From Humulus lupulus (taxonomy: Eukaryota; Streptophyta; Magnoliopsida; Rosales; Cannabaceae), in the NCBI RefSeq assembly GCF_963169125.1, contig NC_084793.1, forward strand, positions 228,534,360 to 228,598,359: 64,000 nt of DNA, in the 5' to 3' direction. How positions within the stretch are numbered: the stretch's first letter is position 1; every line of letters starts with the position of its first letter. The notes beneath the pieces are model-generated. The model ran no database searches and had not been told where the DNA came from. It saw nothing but the letters and a program-made list of their open reading frames with translations. Made by a program: the position numbers and the translations under genes. Positions 46,822-58,799 of the stretch are shown piece after piece.

Positions 46822-48190
46822 CCTCATTCAGATATGACCGGGATCGACTTCATCGTCATATGTCACGCCTTGAACATTGACAAAAATGCAACTCTCGTTC
46901 GACAGAAGCGAAGGCCCCTGCGCGCGGAAAGGGTGGAGGCTCTCAAGTAGAAGTCGAGAAGTTGTCTTCGATCAACTTCATCATGGAGGCCCTGTATCCC
47001 ATTTGGCTTATCAATCTCGTGTTGATACCAAAGCAAAATGGATTTTGGAAGACTTGCATCGACTTCACAGATCTTAACAAGGCCTGCTCGAAAGACTGTT
47101 TCCCTTTGCCCCGAATAGACCAGATGGTGGATGCTACATCAGGGTACGAGTTGCTGAGCTTCATGGATTCCTACTCTGGCTACAAACAGATTTCAATGCA
47201 TGTAGTAGACCAGGAATACACCATCTTCCAGATGGACTAGGGTGTATACTGCTACATCGTCAGGCCCTTCGGGCATAAGAATGCTGGGGCCACCTATCAG
47301 AGACTAGTCAATAGGATGTTTCAGAACCAACTGGGGAGGAACATGGAAGTCTATATAGACGATTTGTTGGTCAAGTCCAAGACCTCAAACCAACACGTGG
47401 ATGACCTAGCAGAAGCATTTGCCATTACCCAAAGTATGGGATGAAGTTGAACCACAAAAAGTGCACTTTTGGCGTGGCATCCGAGAGGTTTCTGGGCTTC
47501 ATAGTAAGCTCAAGAGGAATAGAAGCCAACCCGGACAAGATCAAGGCATTGATCGAGATGCCATCGCCACAGAAGCACAAAGACGTTCAAATCTTGACGA
47601 GAAGAATAGTAGCTTTGAGCCGCTTTGTCTCAAAGTCCACAGACAAGTGCATCCCGTTCTTCAACATACTTTGCAGAAACCAGAGGTTCGAAAGGATGAC
47701 TGAATGCAAAGAGGCCTTCCAAAAATTGAAGGAACTTCTAGCCCAAGCACCAATCTTTTCGAAACCAGTGGATGGGGAGCCATTGTACCTGTATTTGGCA
47801 GTGTAAGAACACGCCATCAGCATCGCTTTAGTGCGAGAATAGGGAAATGTCCAACTCCTGGTCTATTACGTAAGCAAAAGGTTACTGGGCGCAGAGTTTA
47901 GATACCCTTTAATTGAGAAGCTGGCATTTTGCTTACTGACCGCCTCCAAGAAGTTGAGACCTTACTTTCAGGCCCATGCCATCAAGGTACTGACGAACCA
48001 TCCCCTACGACAAGTACTATAGAAACCCGAATCATCGGGAAGACTTTTGAAGTGGGACATGGAGCTGAGCTAGTTTGACATTGTGTATGTCCCTAGGATT
48101 TCTATCAAGGGACAAGCCCTGGCTGAATTCATCTTAGAATGCACCAGGATAACCAAAGATGAAGAACCCGTCGACCCCATACTGCCCTTG
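46822..48190 (+). pseudogene. pol: reverse transcriptase and first RNase H of the Tat element
   Basis: RT: LVLIPKQNGFWKTCIDFTDL, FPLPRIDQMVDATSG, FMDSYSGYKQI at 46962-47240, a TAG, then the catalytic YIDD at 47352-47363 (VYIDDLLVKS). The frame continues at 47441-47806 (KLNHKKCTFGVASERFLGFIVS). RNase H follows with TAA/TAG interruptions at about 47803, 47840, 48019 and 48072 (LVYYVSKRLLGAEFRYPLIEKL). Catalytic YIDD is kept, but the frame is broken at least five times. Confidence 0.88.
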
Positions 48191-48580
48191 TGGTAGATCT
48201 TTGTAGATGGAGCATCCAATGAAAATGGGGCCAGGACCGGGATCATCTTGATATCCCCTCAAGGTCACCAGTTGCAAAGCACCCTATGTTTCCAATTCAA
48301 AGCATCAAACAATGAGGCTCACCATGAGGCCATGCTAGTTGGACTACGCTTGGCTCGGGAGGTAGGGGCAGCAAATATTGAAGTCCACAGCGACTCCCAA
48401 CTGGTGGTCAGGAAGATTTTGGGGGAGTACCAAACAAATGGGGAGAAGATGGTTGTCTAGGTGGTGCGCACCCGAGAGTTACTCCAATCCTTCAAGAAAT
48501 AATTCATTCGCCAAATCCCCAGGGATCAGAATGTGTTTGCAAGAACATTGGCAAAATTTGCCATGGATGTTGAAGCGGAA
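48191..48580 (+). pseudogene. second (archaeal-type) RNase H of the Tat element
   Basis: After a TAG at about 48196: IFVDGASNENGARTGIILIS, then FQFKASNNEAHHEAMLVGLRLA and VHSDSQLVVRKILGEY. The D...E...D spacing and the NNEAxxEA box identify an additional RNase H domain placed between the RT-linked RNase H and integrase. Among plant Ty3/gypsy elements this dual arrangement defines the Tat lineage. It ends in stops at 48458 and near 48500. Confidence 0.88.
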
Positions 48581-49905
48581 CTCTCTGGAGTAGTCCCAAT
48601 CGACCATATACCCGTGCCTAGTATTCAAGCCATCGTAATCATCAACGCCATCGATTATTCTACATCTTGGATGGGCCCTCTCATCCAGCACCTAACCACT
48701 GGGGAATTGCCCACGGACAGGGCTGCCGCTAGAAAACTTCAGTACCAAGCTCCCAGATACGTCAAGATGGATGGAAAACTATATCACAAGGGGTTTTCCA
48801 TGCCCTATCTCAGATGCGTATCCAAGAAAAAAATGAGCGCAACCATGCCTGAAGTGCATGAAGGATTTTGCGGAGATCACACGGTCGGACTCAACTTGTC
48901 CAAGAAGATCCTCGGGAAAGGATATTTCTGGCCAACAATGAAGAAGGATTGTGTAGATTATGTTTGCAAATGCGAACAATGCCAAAGGTATGCGAAGATT
49001 TCGGGAGTCCCTCCAATGGACATAACCCTGATGACCAGTCCCTGGCCTTTTGCAGTTTGGGGAATCGATTTGGTAGGATCCCTCGCGACAGGGAAGGGTG
49101 GAGTAAAATAAGTTATCGTAGCTGTTGACTACTATACCAAGTGGGTCAAGGTGGAACCTATGAGCACCATCACCTCCAAAAAGGCCCTGAACTTTGTCAT
49201 CAACAACATTGTGTGCTGATACGACTTCCCTCGCAAAATCGTGTTCGATAATAGAAAGCAATTTGATAGCATCCACTTAACCAACTTATGTGAAAGACAT
49301 GGCATCATCAAAATTTTCTCCGCGATCACATGGGCTCAAGGAAATGGGAAAACAGAGGCCGTGAACAAGATTTTGAAGGGAATATTAAAGAAAAAGCTAC
49401 AAGCCTGTAATAACAAATGGCTGGAAGAGTTGCCCTGCATTCTATGGGCCTACTGGACCACAGAAAGAACGTCAACTAGACATACTCCTTATTCAATGGT
49501 GTATGGATGTGAAGCAGTCATCCCAATAGAAACGACGGTCCCGTCTCACAGATGGGACACATACAATCCTGTCCGGAAGTAGGCCTTACTCCAGGAATCC
49601 CTAGATCTCATCGAAGAGATCTGGGAGGAATCACAAGTGCAGTTGAAGATGTATCAAGGTAAGATCGCCAGACAATTTAACTCTAAAGTTAAGAGTCGGA
49701 GGTTTGAAACCAGCGATCTAGTCCTTAGAAGATTCTCCCCTGCATCTCAAGATCCAGGAGTGGGGGTTCTAGGACCAAACTGGGAAGGACCCTATGAAAT
49801 CCAAAACGAAGTATGTCCGGGAACATATCGCTTAAGGTGACTAGACGGAACGGAGGTCCCAAGGGCCTGGAATGCAGAACACCTCCGCCGGTACTATCAG
49901 TAGTC
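48581..49905 (+). pseudogene. pol: integrase of the Tat element
   Basis: Zinc-binding part: VHEGFCGDHTVGLNLSKKIL and CEQCQRYA. Core: VAVDYYTKWVKVEP, VFDNRKQFDS (a usual DNG reads DNR), and GNGKTEAVNKILK, so D, D and E are present. Stops at 49109 and about 49216. The C-terminal part (TPYSMVYGCEAVIPIE, then NWEGPYEIQNEVCPGTYRL) ends near 49840-49905 (HLRRYYQ). No chromodomain, as expected for non-chromoviruses. Confidence 0.9.
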
Positions 49906-50139
49906 GGGAGAATCTAATTATGCTCTTTTCTAACATTTTTTATTTCTAGCTATGTACGCCCCAGGGCGATTTCTATTTTAATGGAAATGGTGTGTACAAA
50001 ACACCATAAGAAGTATTTTAAGGAAAGAAAAAGTTCGCGCCCGTATTTAATTTTTACAAGTGACCTAAGACTACACTCTTTGGTCATTTGGAGGGTAAGG
50101 CCATCTATACAAGTCCATGATTAAAAACAAAAAAGAATG
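49906..50139 (+). other. spacer after Tat integrase
   Basis: No coding potential seen. It holds GCCCCAGGGCGATTTC and an AAGTATTTTAAGG region, a usual kind of post-pol spacer in this lineage. Confidence 0.5.
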
Positions 50140-50760
50140 CAAAGCTTAGAGCTTAGTCTTGATCTAGACTCATATAGCCTGCGGGTGCAAAACCCAACTC
50201 CCAAAAAAATAGGATGTAAGGCTCAAAGCCCAGTCTTAGCCCAGACCCACATTGTCCGGGGGGTTCAAAACCCAACTCCCAAGAGATTGGTCAAAACCTG
50301 ACTGTTGGAACTTGAATCTTAGGCTTAGATTGATTAAATTTGGTCATGTAAATGTTCCAAGCCATTGGAACTTGAACCCCAGGGTCGAGATAATTTAATC
50401 AGCTAAGTTCTACCTAAGTCATATTTTTAATGGTCTAGGCCGTTAAAACCTGAACATCAGAGTTAGGATAGATCAATCAGACAATAGTTAATATCCCTTA
50501 ACGGTCTAGGCCGCTGGAACTTGAACATCGTGTCCAGAATAAGTTAATTAACTGTCATATCTAAAAAATACATAACGGTCCAGGTCATTAGAAACTGAAC
50601 CATAGAGTCGGGATAAATCAGTTAAGTTATATTGGTTAAGTCCAAGACCGTCCAGGCCATCAAAACCCGAATGTGGGTGTCAGGATAGGTTAAATACCTT
50701 CTCAAAATTTTCCCTAATGGTACAGGCCATTGGAACTAGGACTCAATATTCAACCAGACT
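50140..50760 (+). repeat. tandem repeats downstream of Tat pol
   Basis: Two arrays. First, two copies of about 77 bp (starts near 50140 and 50217; both contain AAAACCCAACTCCCAA). Second, seven diverged copies of about 71 bp sharing GGTCTAGGCCGTTGGAAC-like cores, with core starts near 50305, 50365, 50443, 50514, 50588, 50660 and 50730. Such 3' arrays are known in Tat elements as a source of satellites. Confidence 0.85.
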
Positions 50761-50965
50761 CATGCAGAGTGATAAAACACTTAGTGAATTTTGAGGAAAA
50801 ATGAATGAATATAAAATGGGAATCATTGCACAAAATATATAACAAGTATAACAATACAGACAAATAAATATTTGTCTTAGACACATTGGCATCCATAAAA
50901 ATGATACGGGTAAAAAAAAGAAAGAAGGAGAAAGGGAGCCCTAATTAAAATACAAAGGCTCAAGC

Positions 50966-53900
50966 CTAGGCTTCATTTTGATTCGGGGCGTTTGGAGTGT
51001 TCTCATCCTGTTGATCCCCACCTAGGAGCGCCGTATCAACTTTCTCCTTGGCTTTGAACTCAACCCTGTTTGTAGTCGATCCAGAAAGAGGAGGAGATTC
51101 ATGTTCTTGTCCTGGAACCAGGCCATGTAAACAACCTCATCAAAAGTGGCCTACAACAATGCATCAGCCTGCTCATTCTCTTTGTGAGCCTCCTCGCTCC
51201 ACTTCATTTCCAATTAGGTCATGGCCTCTAGAGCTTGGTTCTGCCTCTCAAAAGATGCAACCTTCTCCCACTCTTAGCGAAGTTGGGCCTTAGCTGCCTC
51301 TAGAAGGGCTTTGATTGAAGCCTTCGAGCCACAAACACGAGATAGCTTCGCCTCCAAGTCATCCACCAACTTCGTATGTTTGGCGTCTTTCCTAGACAAA
51401 GCTTCCTCGTGCGGAGTCCGAACCTGGGCAACCTCCTTGGCAAGGGTCTCCCTGACAGCTTCTCGCTGATTAACGATCCCCTCCAATTCCATCTGGGCCG
51501 TCTCCAGCTTCACCACCATCTCGGCCACCAGCTCCGCGTTCCTATGAGCCAACATGGCATCACGGAACTAATCAAAGTTAGAAAATTCACAAGAAATAAT
51601 GATGATGAAAGAAAAGAAAAAATAGACATATGGCTTACCACAGTGGACTGGGAGAAAAAGAGGCCATCCTGGCTAGCCAAGGTGGCATACTGCCTGAGCT
51701 GAAGGGTGGACATGGTAGTCCCCACCTGGGCTAACAAGTCTGCAGCAAGCGGGCCGTGTACTGCCCCAACTTAGGTTTAAACCTGATCTCGACTATCAGC
51801 AGTCCACGATCTGTTGGGGAGCATTGAAGGCCTCCAGACGATCAATAAACTCCACCTTCCACCGGATGAGCAGGGCCCAAGCAACCTCATTCTGTTGGTC
51901 TCGACCTTTATCCCAAGCCCGGGATACCATCTTCATCATCTCTTCCCGGAGGATCAAGTCCCCTTCCTCGGGAAGGGCTGGGTTGATGGGAAGCTTGGGA
52001 GCCTCTAGAACCTCCTACGAGATGATGAGGCTTTCCCCAGAGGAATGCTCCTCAGCCAGGGAAAAATCCTTGGTCTTGGCCTTCTTAGCCCGCTTCGGAG
52101 ACTCCACGGCGATCGAGTCCGCTTTCCTCTTGTCTGCCCCTCCTTCTTCAGAAGGCTCATGCTCCAAGTTAATAATGTGGAGATGAGCATAATGCAGCAG
52201 GATGGGTTCGATGAGCGCCATTAGAACGGAGCCCACAGCTGGATCTCTCTCAGAAGCCTCCAAGACTGGCTCTAAGTCCCTGAGTATCAGCTCTATGATA
52301 TTTTTTTGGGTCGGGCCCTTGGCGGCTCTCTTTGCTGAAGCCTTGGTCGTAGCCGCCCTGGCCTCGATCATCTCCTTCATTTTGGCCACTGGATTGGACA
52401 TATCTGGATCATCTGAGATAGAAAGAAAAATAAAACAGATCAGTAAAATAAAGGAATGGGGACAACAGACAAAAATGAAAGAAACACTTAAGTGTAAACT
52501 CCTCCGGGACAAACCTCATCCATAGAATAGGCATGACTCAAATCCCCTAGTGCAAAAGAATGATTTCGGTCCCCCATGTCATCCGGGTCCAAAAAGCTAT
52601 CGTATTGAAGGAACTAGGACGAGTACATGAGGGTCAGCGTGTATATAGCAATGGGGAAAGAAAGCCCCACGTTGCTAACAATCCCAGTCAAATAATCTCG
52701 GTACTGTTGCCTATTCCTAACTAAGCCCTCAAAATGAGGGGCATAAGTTAAAATCAGAGGCGTTTTACTTTGCCCCAAAATACTACCCTTGGGAGCTCCA
52801 ATGTTAGGCTACCTTCCCTCGAGAAGGGCATCTAGTTCATCGGATTCGACCTTCTCTGCTTGACGGGCCTGCTCCTTTTTCATCTTCTCCACGTCTGCCT
52901 TGGCTGCGGCCTCTACTACCTCAATGTGGATAAGGGCCAGCTCCTCCCTCAGGGCAGGATCCTTCTCGCATTGCAGCCCCCGGAAAATGGGGGCATCTAT
53001 TGACTGGTTGGCGGTAATCAACTTGACAAGACGAAGGTTCTTCATAGTTGCGAAGCCCCCCACATCCAACTCCTCGGCACTAAAAGTGGCATAGAAATTT
53101 TTTCGATCCAAGATCAATTTACTAAGCTGAGTCTGAGCATATGGACCTGTTTTCTAGGATCATGATTGTCCAGTAAAAAAAACTAAGGGATAGATAAAGA
53201 ATGAAGAAGGACGAATTACCCACGCGCTGGAAGTCCAGCACCAAGGTGAGGTTTTTCTCCAGGAGGAACCCGGATATCGTGAACCAGTAGTGCCTGACAT
53301 TCGGGGAGTGCTTCCACGTGCTAAATGGAGTCGGACTAATTCCATAGGCCTTCAGTCTATAAAACCCGTTCCGCGTCTTGTCCATAGAGTTAAGTTGCGA
53401 CTCCAACTCATAAAAGTACAGCACCTCTACGAGGGTGGGCGCCTGGATCTCCTTCGATGCGCATAATATGCGCCATCCCGCGAGAAATTTATATGCTTAG
53501 GGCAGAAGCTGGAAAGGTGCAGTCCCCACAAACTTGAGGAATCGCGCGAAATAATCATGGAGTGGGAGAGTAGCTCAAAACCTAAGGTGACCTATGATCC
53601 AGGCCCCGAACATGCCTATTTTGGTATGAGCTTTCTCCTCCTTCCAGACCAGTCGGTTGTAAAATAGCCCCTAAGTAGACTCTACTCCAAGGGCCTTCTC
53701 CAACTGATGCAACATTCGGTAATTCCAGAATTCGTTCTTTTCCCTGTACATTTCCCACGTGTTGCCAGTGGGAAGTTTGGTCCCCTCTAGGACTATGGGG
53801 CCCGCTTGGACAATGTACTCCATGTACAAAGTAATGCCACAACTCATGATCAAGGACCTAGAAGCGACAAAGAAATGAGAACCAAGCAGTTAGCACAAAG

Positions 53901-54545
53901 CCGAAGAAAAATTGTTGAGGTACAAGGATTCTCCTAAAATAGCTTGGAGAGTTCCCCTCCGGACCCAGATTCGAGACCAATAGAGATCCCAGGATTGTAA
54001 GTCAGGAACTAAAGGCCAAGGGATTTTATAATTCACCCCAAACAGTCTTGAGGCGTCCGAATTGATCCGGGACAACTGGACTTGTATGAGGTGTCACCTA
54101 GAAACTCTATGGTTCGTGTCTACCACTATCCTACCTAGAACACGGTGGTCACGACCCTAACCATTTTATAGTTTCAGAAATAGCGTGGCCATAAAAATGA
54201 CCAAAAAGGAATAAAAAAGAGGAGAAAATGACAAGAAAACTTACTGTGGGGTATTTGAGTTGGCATTTGTAGAGTCCCAGGCGACAACATCGGCAAAATC
54301 TCAGTCTTGAACCTGAGAAGACGATGCAGTAGTTCGTCGCCACTCCCAGATGTGTGAACTGGGAAAGAATTTTTTGCTGGTTAAGTGGGAATAGGTCTAG
54401 TCAAAAACAGATGAAGAGGAAGGTGAATTAATCGCCAGAAATTCTCGTCGACAATATTGGGCATAGAAAGCTTTCTCCTTTGCTCTCTAGTTTGAATATA
54501 TGGGATGAGTAAAGTGTGGAAATGAGCTTGTTGAGGTATTTATAG
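50966..54545 (-). pseudogene. antisense multi-exon gene in the Tat 3' region, decayed
   Basis: Runs opposite to the retroelement. Minus-strand TATA CTATAAATACC at 54545-54535. Exons as I read them: about 54505-54245, 54097-53900, 53857-53220, 53146-52515, 52412-51639 and 51567-50966 (TAG 50968-50966). Introns 53219-53147 (GTAATT...ACAG) and 51638-51568 (GTAAGC...TTAG) keep the frame; 54244-54098 and 52514-52413 have consensus ends, but the latter joins out of frame by one base. Exon 3 holds GFYRLKAYGISPTPFSTW and VRHYWFTISGFLLEKN. Exon 5 has a basic RKADSIAVESPKRAKKAKTK (nuclear-signal-like), and exon 6 a coiled-coil-like stretch. It resembles plant proteins named putative gypsy-type transposon (PF04195), by pattern only. 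Several stops: a pseudogene. Confidence 0.6.
54535..54545 (-). promoter_or_regulatory. TATA box of the antisense gene
   Basis: CTATAAATACC on the minus strand, about 290 bases before the first consensus donor. It lies in the internal region about 510 bases from the 3' LTR, so it is not the LTR promoter. Confidence 0.55.
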
Positions 54546-55057
54546 GAAGACAAGTTACTGTTCGATCCAACGGCCCGCAATGCAGATCACGAGACTAACC
54601 TCATCAAATGGTCCCGGATTGGGCAAGGGCATTAATTGTCCCAATCAAGTACTAAACCGTGGATTCGTCAATCCACGATCCACACTTACCTCATCTAACA
54701 GTCCACAGTGGAAATTAAAAAAAAAACCCCATCCAACGACTCCGGGTAGTGTAGAGGCATTAAACAACCCACTTGAGTTCCCAAAAGTGCCTTTTTCGTA
54801 CAGATAGGATGTCTCGAGGGTTGTGCTGACACCCATCGGTCACCTAGGCAATCAAAAGAGTCTTTCTATATTTTCAGGATGCGAGTGGTGTAGACGCACC
54901 ATCAACCAAGAGACACATGTCTGAGTTGTTGGGAATTTGAAAGGACGGGGATTGCCCAAATGGCCGCCAAGTAAACGAACTGGGATATTTGAGATTGATC
55001 TAGGAGAGTGAGGCAAGTCTCCACCATGCGAACACGGATGAAGACTTAGGGGGTAAA
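54546..55057 (+). other. spacer and polypurine tract before the Tat 3' LTR
   Basis: No gene seen. Repeated phrases ACCTCATC and TCCACGATCCAC lie at 54600-54700. It ends in ACTTAGGGGGTAAA (about 55044-55057), the likely polypurine tract directly before the LTR start TGTTATTACTATT. Confidence 0.6.
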
Positions 55058-56060
55058 TGTTATTACTATTTTCCACCCGTGACACATGGCATGACCCAAT
55101 GGGTCCGTGGGCCCTCTTAAGAGGTCCGGGCCCATCCCATGCCTAATGAACGGGGAAGGAGGAAATCGAGATAGCCCAAACACTATTGAGCCCAAAAACA
55201 TTCAATGGGCGCGAGCATAATGAAGGAACCGGGACTAAGATGCAGGCCCGACTCATATTCCTGGCCACGACCAACCTACATCCTTCGAGATGCAAATTAA
55301 GGTGGCAGACTAACTGTTCACTGGAGACAGACCTTATTAAGAATCCAGGGGAGATCTCCAGCATCACGACGTCCACCTTGGCAAATGAACCTAGATCTTG
55401 GTGAACGAACCATGACTCCAGTAAATGAACCGGGACATTAGTAAATGAACGCAGACCAGACGTGCATATAGGTCAAGCCTAGTTTTCCCTGATGCTGACC
55501 TTTCCCCATGAAATCCGGCAGTTGGTCTCCTCAACTAACCTATAGAAGAGGGTACGCATGGAATGTACACTGTTCCTAGGAAGCAATACTGCCACTACTC
55601 TGAAAAATCCCGTCCCCTTAGTAGCCCACGCGGACCAGTCCGTGCTAATGTACAAGGGGCATCTGTAAGGCTTGGTCATGCCTAAGCTGGCCCAATGGGC
55701 CCAGATTAACAACATCTAATTATGTTACATTCTTTGTATTATGGCTCCGTTAGCGAACAAATTGTAATTACATCCCTATTGGGCTCGGATTAGTCCGGCC
55801 CCAGCTGCTTGACTACCTATAAATAGGACCAGTTGTGCACTGTAGCAGGGATCCCAGAATTTCTCTTGTATGCAAAAACTCTGCTGAACTTGTAGAAAAA
55901 CTTCATTGTCAAAACTCTCTAAAGCCTAATACTAGTGACCCATGGACTAAGGCTCATTAACGCCCCAACCACGTAAAAACTGTGATTGTCCATCTCTTAT
56001 CCTTTCTTTCCAGCTCTTATTTCATAACATATTTCTAGTTTCCAAAAAACTCGGTAAACA
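55058..56060 (+). repeat. 3' LTR of the Tat element
   Basis: TGTTATTACTATT to GGTAAACA, 1,003 bp. TATA box TATAAATAG at 55818-55826. Followed by CAAGA, the second copy of the target duplication. Confidence 0.95.
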
Positions 56061-56812
56061 CAAGAAATAAGCATATAGGAATCATTGTTTTAAAACGTTA
56101 GATTTTAATAACGCTCCCACGTATGCATGTCGCATGCAAATACATTTTTACGTTGATTTATATTCCTATTATTCAAACACATGATTTTTACTTTGTAACC
56201 ATGAAGGGTTAATAGGTAGATTTAGCATTATTCTTTTACGATTTTATGTGGAAATGTTGTATGTTTGCAATTATTGAGCAACTTGTGCCACGTGTGCATG
56301 CCCATGCACACGTGGGGTATATGTGTTGGGCATGAGTATTTTTATGTGATTCTAAGAGACGACGTTCGGTTATGATTATAGGCTCGTTGTGAAGTGTTTC
56401 TCATTTTTGCTTTGCTCGGACCTGAGGTAAGGAAGTTCGATAGAATTTCTATGTTTATACTATGAAATGGTAAGACTTGTATGTTACAAGGAATAATGTG
56501 CTATGTTTTGATGATAAACCATGTGATATGGAAAATATAATTCTATCTTGAAATGTTATGACAAGTATGATGCAACATGTATTTCATTTGTTTTGATGTG
56601 AAATGGATTACATGTGTTTGTATGATGAATGAAAATTGATTGTTGCTAGCGTGCTAAACGCAATGCAACAAAGGAGTTACTAAGGATATGACGTAACTCA
56701 GAGGGTAGACACGCCAAGGTTATTCAAGGACATGAGATCCTGTTTACTTCATAGAGGAGGTTTTACCAGCCCAGTTATACTGGTTATCTCAAGATGTGAC
56801 TTGGACAACAGA
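56061..56812 (+). repeat. 3' LTR of element 3, piece 3
   Basis: Continues the alignment with 29277-30020 of the 5' LTR (GAAATAAG..., AACGCTCCCAC, GTGGGGTATATGTGTTGGGC). It ends in ACAGA (56808-56812), the site duplicated by solo LTR C. Confidence 0.92.
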
Positions 56813-58799
56813 TGTAATGCCCCAAATTTCCTAATAGGGTTTAGGACCTTGATTAGGAGGCCGGGAGGGCCATAATTGATTTATTATGTTATTAAATGAC
56901 TATATGCGTGTTAATGTGAATTATATTATTATATGATGATAAAATGCATGCATATGGGTGTATTTATAATCATAAGGGCATTTTGGTAATTTGGCCTGTT
57001 GAGGGCATACTTGTGAATTGGGTGCATATTGTAATTTGTGAATGAGATCTTATTATTATGGAGATATATTCGAGCTATTCGGCATGAGACGATCCTAGAT
57101 TATGAGTTAGCGGTCTTGTCATAACGGGGTCAAGTTTGGGGTAATAGAAATGTTTATTTGATGATAAATTGGGAGTATTTGAGATCAGGATGGAATTCTG
57201 GAAGTTTTGACTATAATGTCCCTGGGGGTGTTTTCGGGACCCCGAGCCTTAGGATTTATTTGAGGTTACTTAAGCTTGAAGTAGCTTGTCAGATAAGAAC
57301 GTACGTTAGAAAATCTCTCTCTCCCTTCCCGATAGCCTATTTTACCGTTCGAAGCTTTCTTAAAGGAATTTCGAGTTCTAGGAGTCGGAATCAAGCGAGG
57401 ATCGAGGCATAGCGATTCTAGGAAAGATTAGAAGCTTCTTAACCGAAGGATTTGACGGAAAACAACCCAATCAAAGGTAATCTAAGTTTGAAGTTTTGAG
57501 TTTCTAAAGTCTTTAAGCTTAGAATTGGACTTTGTGAATTGTTGAGTTTTTGTTTGGTTTGAGCTTCAGGTTTTGGTGGTTTTGGACCATTGGGAAGTTT
57601 GGGAACTTTGATTTGATGATTTGGAGATGTTTGGATGGGTTTTTGGAATGTTTTAAAAGTGGAAAAACGAAGAAAAGTGGCTGGTGCGAAGTTGGGCCGC
57701 GGCCCTAGCTTAAAGAAGGTGGAGGAGGCTCTGCCAGGGGGGCGGGCCGCGGCATGGTCCATGTAGGGCCGCGGCCCTTAAGGGAAAAATTGCCCAAAAG
57801 TGTGTTTTTGTGATGGAAACTTAACTCTAAGGGCCTAGGATCGATCCTACTACTTAGTTGAGCGGGATTCTATGTTCCGGAGGCTTGGGTTGGGTTTGGA
57901 AGTATTTAATTACTCATTTTGATGAGGTTTTATATTTGGTTATGAATAGGTGACCGCTAAGGGGCTTAAAGGTTGATCGTTCTCAAGGGTCGTTCTTATA
58001 ATGGTTCTAGCTCGAATCTGAGGTAAGGAAACTGCACCCTGTGTATATGTGACATGCATGGTTATTATTGGTGCATGTTGGATTGTTAAATATAATGCAT
58101 ATGATGCATGAGAAACATGTGATTAGGACATGCTTTATATACTGAGTATGATATTGTTCAAAGCTTAAGCCTCTGTGTTCGTGCATAGTCCTAATTGTAC
58201 TAGTACATGTTAAGTAAGCATGCTGAATACCTTGTTTATGGATATTGGATATGTGATATATGTCTGGTGGCATGGCTTACTTGTGTGTGGCACTGACTTA
58301 CTAGTCAGAATTAGCAACGGTGTTAGATCCATCTGTGAAGCTGTGATTTACTAGTCAAGTTCACAATGGGTTGAACACTGGTCGTGTTTTACTGACCTAA
58401 GAGTCAGAAATGGCATAGCGTCATGAACGCCGAGCCAAATGAAGATTAGATCTAATTGATATCAGCAAGAATGACTCATATGGGGTATTAACGCTAGATC
58501 GACCCTAAGGTCGATGAACTTATAAGCGCTTGGCTAGTCTGAGACTAGTTATTTAGAGCCAGGGCATATGGCCCGGTGACTGTTTGTCACATGGCTAGGG
58601 AACGCTGTTCCAAGGTTATGACTCTAAGGTCATGAGGAAGGTTATGTTGGTGACTATTCACCATACACCTATCCTGTTCAAACTTATGGAAGGTTCTCTT
58701 ATCAATTAAGCCCGAGTGACCCTATCGTCACATGGCAAGAGGGGGTTGTACCCACTTTTGTGACTGTTGCGACTGTCACCTATTTATTGGGGCGTTACA
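56813..58799 (+). repeat. Solo LTR C, TSD ACAGA
   Basis: Starts TGTAATGCCCC and ends GGGGCGTTACA, 1,987 bp, flanked by ACAGA at 56808-56812 and 58800-58804. A different subfamily from solo LTR A, though it shares the GC cassette phrase GGGCCGCGGCATGGTCC (57743 region). A donor-like CTGAG|GTAAGGAAACTGC lies at 58023, but I see no clear matching acceptor. 58260-58780 has several short CTAGTCAG/GTCACATGGC phrases. Confidence 0.94.

Larger units (their letters stand above)
41274..56060 (+). mobile_element. Tat-lineage Ty3/gypsy element, 14.8 kb, TSD CAAGA
   Basis: LTRs of 1,000 and 1,003 bp with ends TGTTAT/GTAAACA, flanked by CAAGA at 41269-41273 and 56061-56065. The internal region holds gag, protease, RT, RNase H, a second (archaeal-type) RNase H and integrase, then a tandem-repeat region and a long stretch with an antisense gene. 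The second RNase H and long 3' region are hallmarks of the Tat lineage (Retand/Ogre/Grande relatives). By eye the LTRs differ at roughly one position in ten over the first 250 bases, so this is an old insertion. A solo copia-like LTR splits gag. Confidence 0.95.

Noticed and set aside
50300..50760. CRISPR-like spacing of repeats
   Set aside because: Repeats are diverged, continuous and contain no unique spacers; this is a eukaryotic retroelement 3' region.
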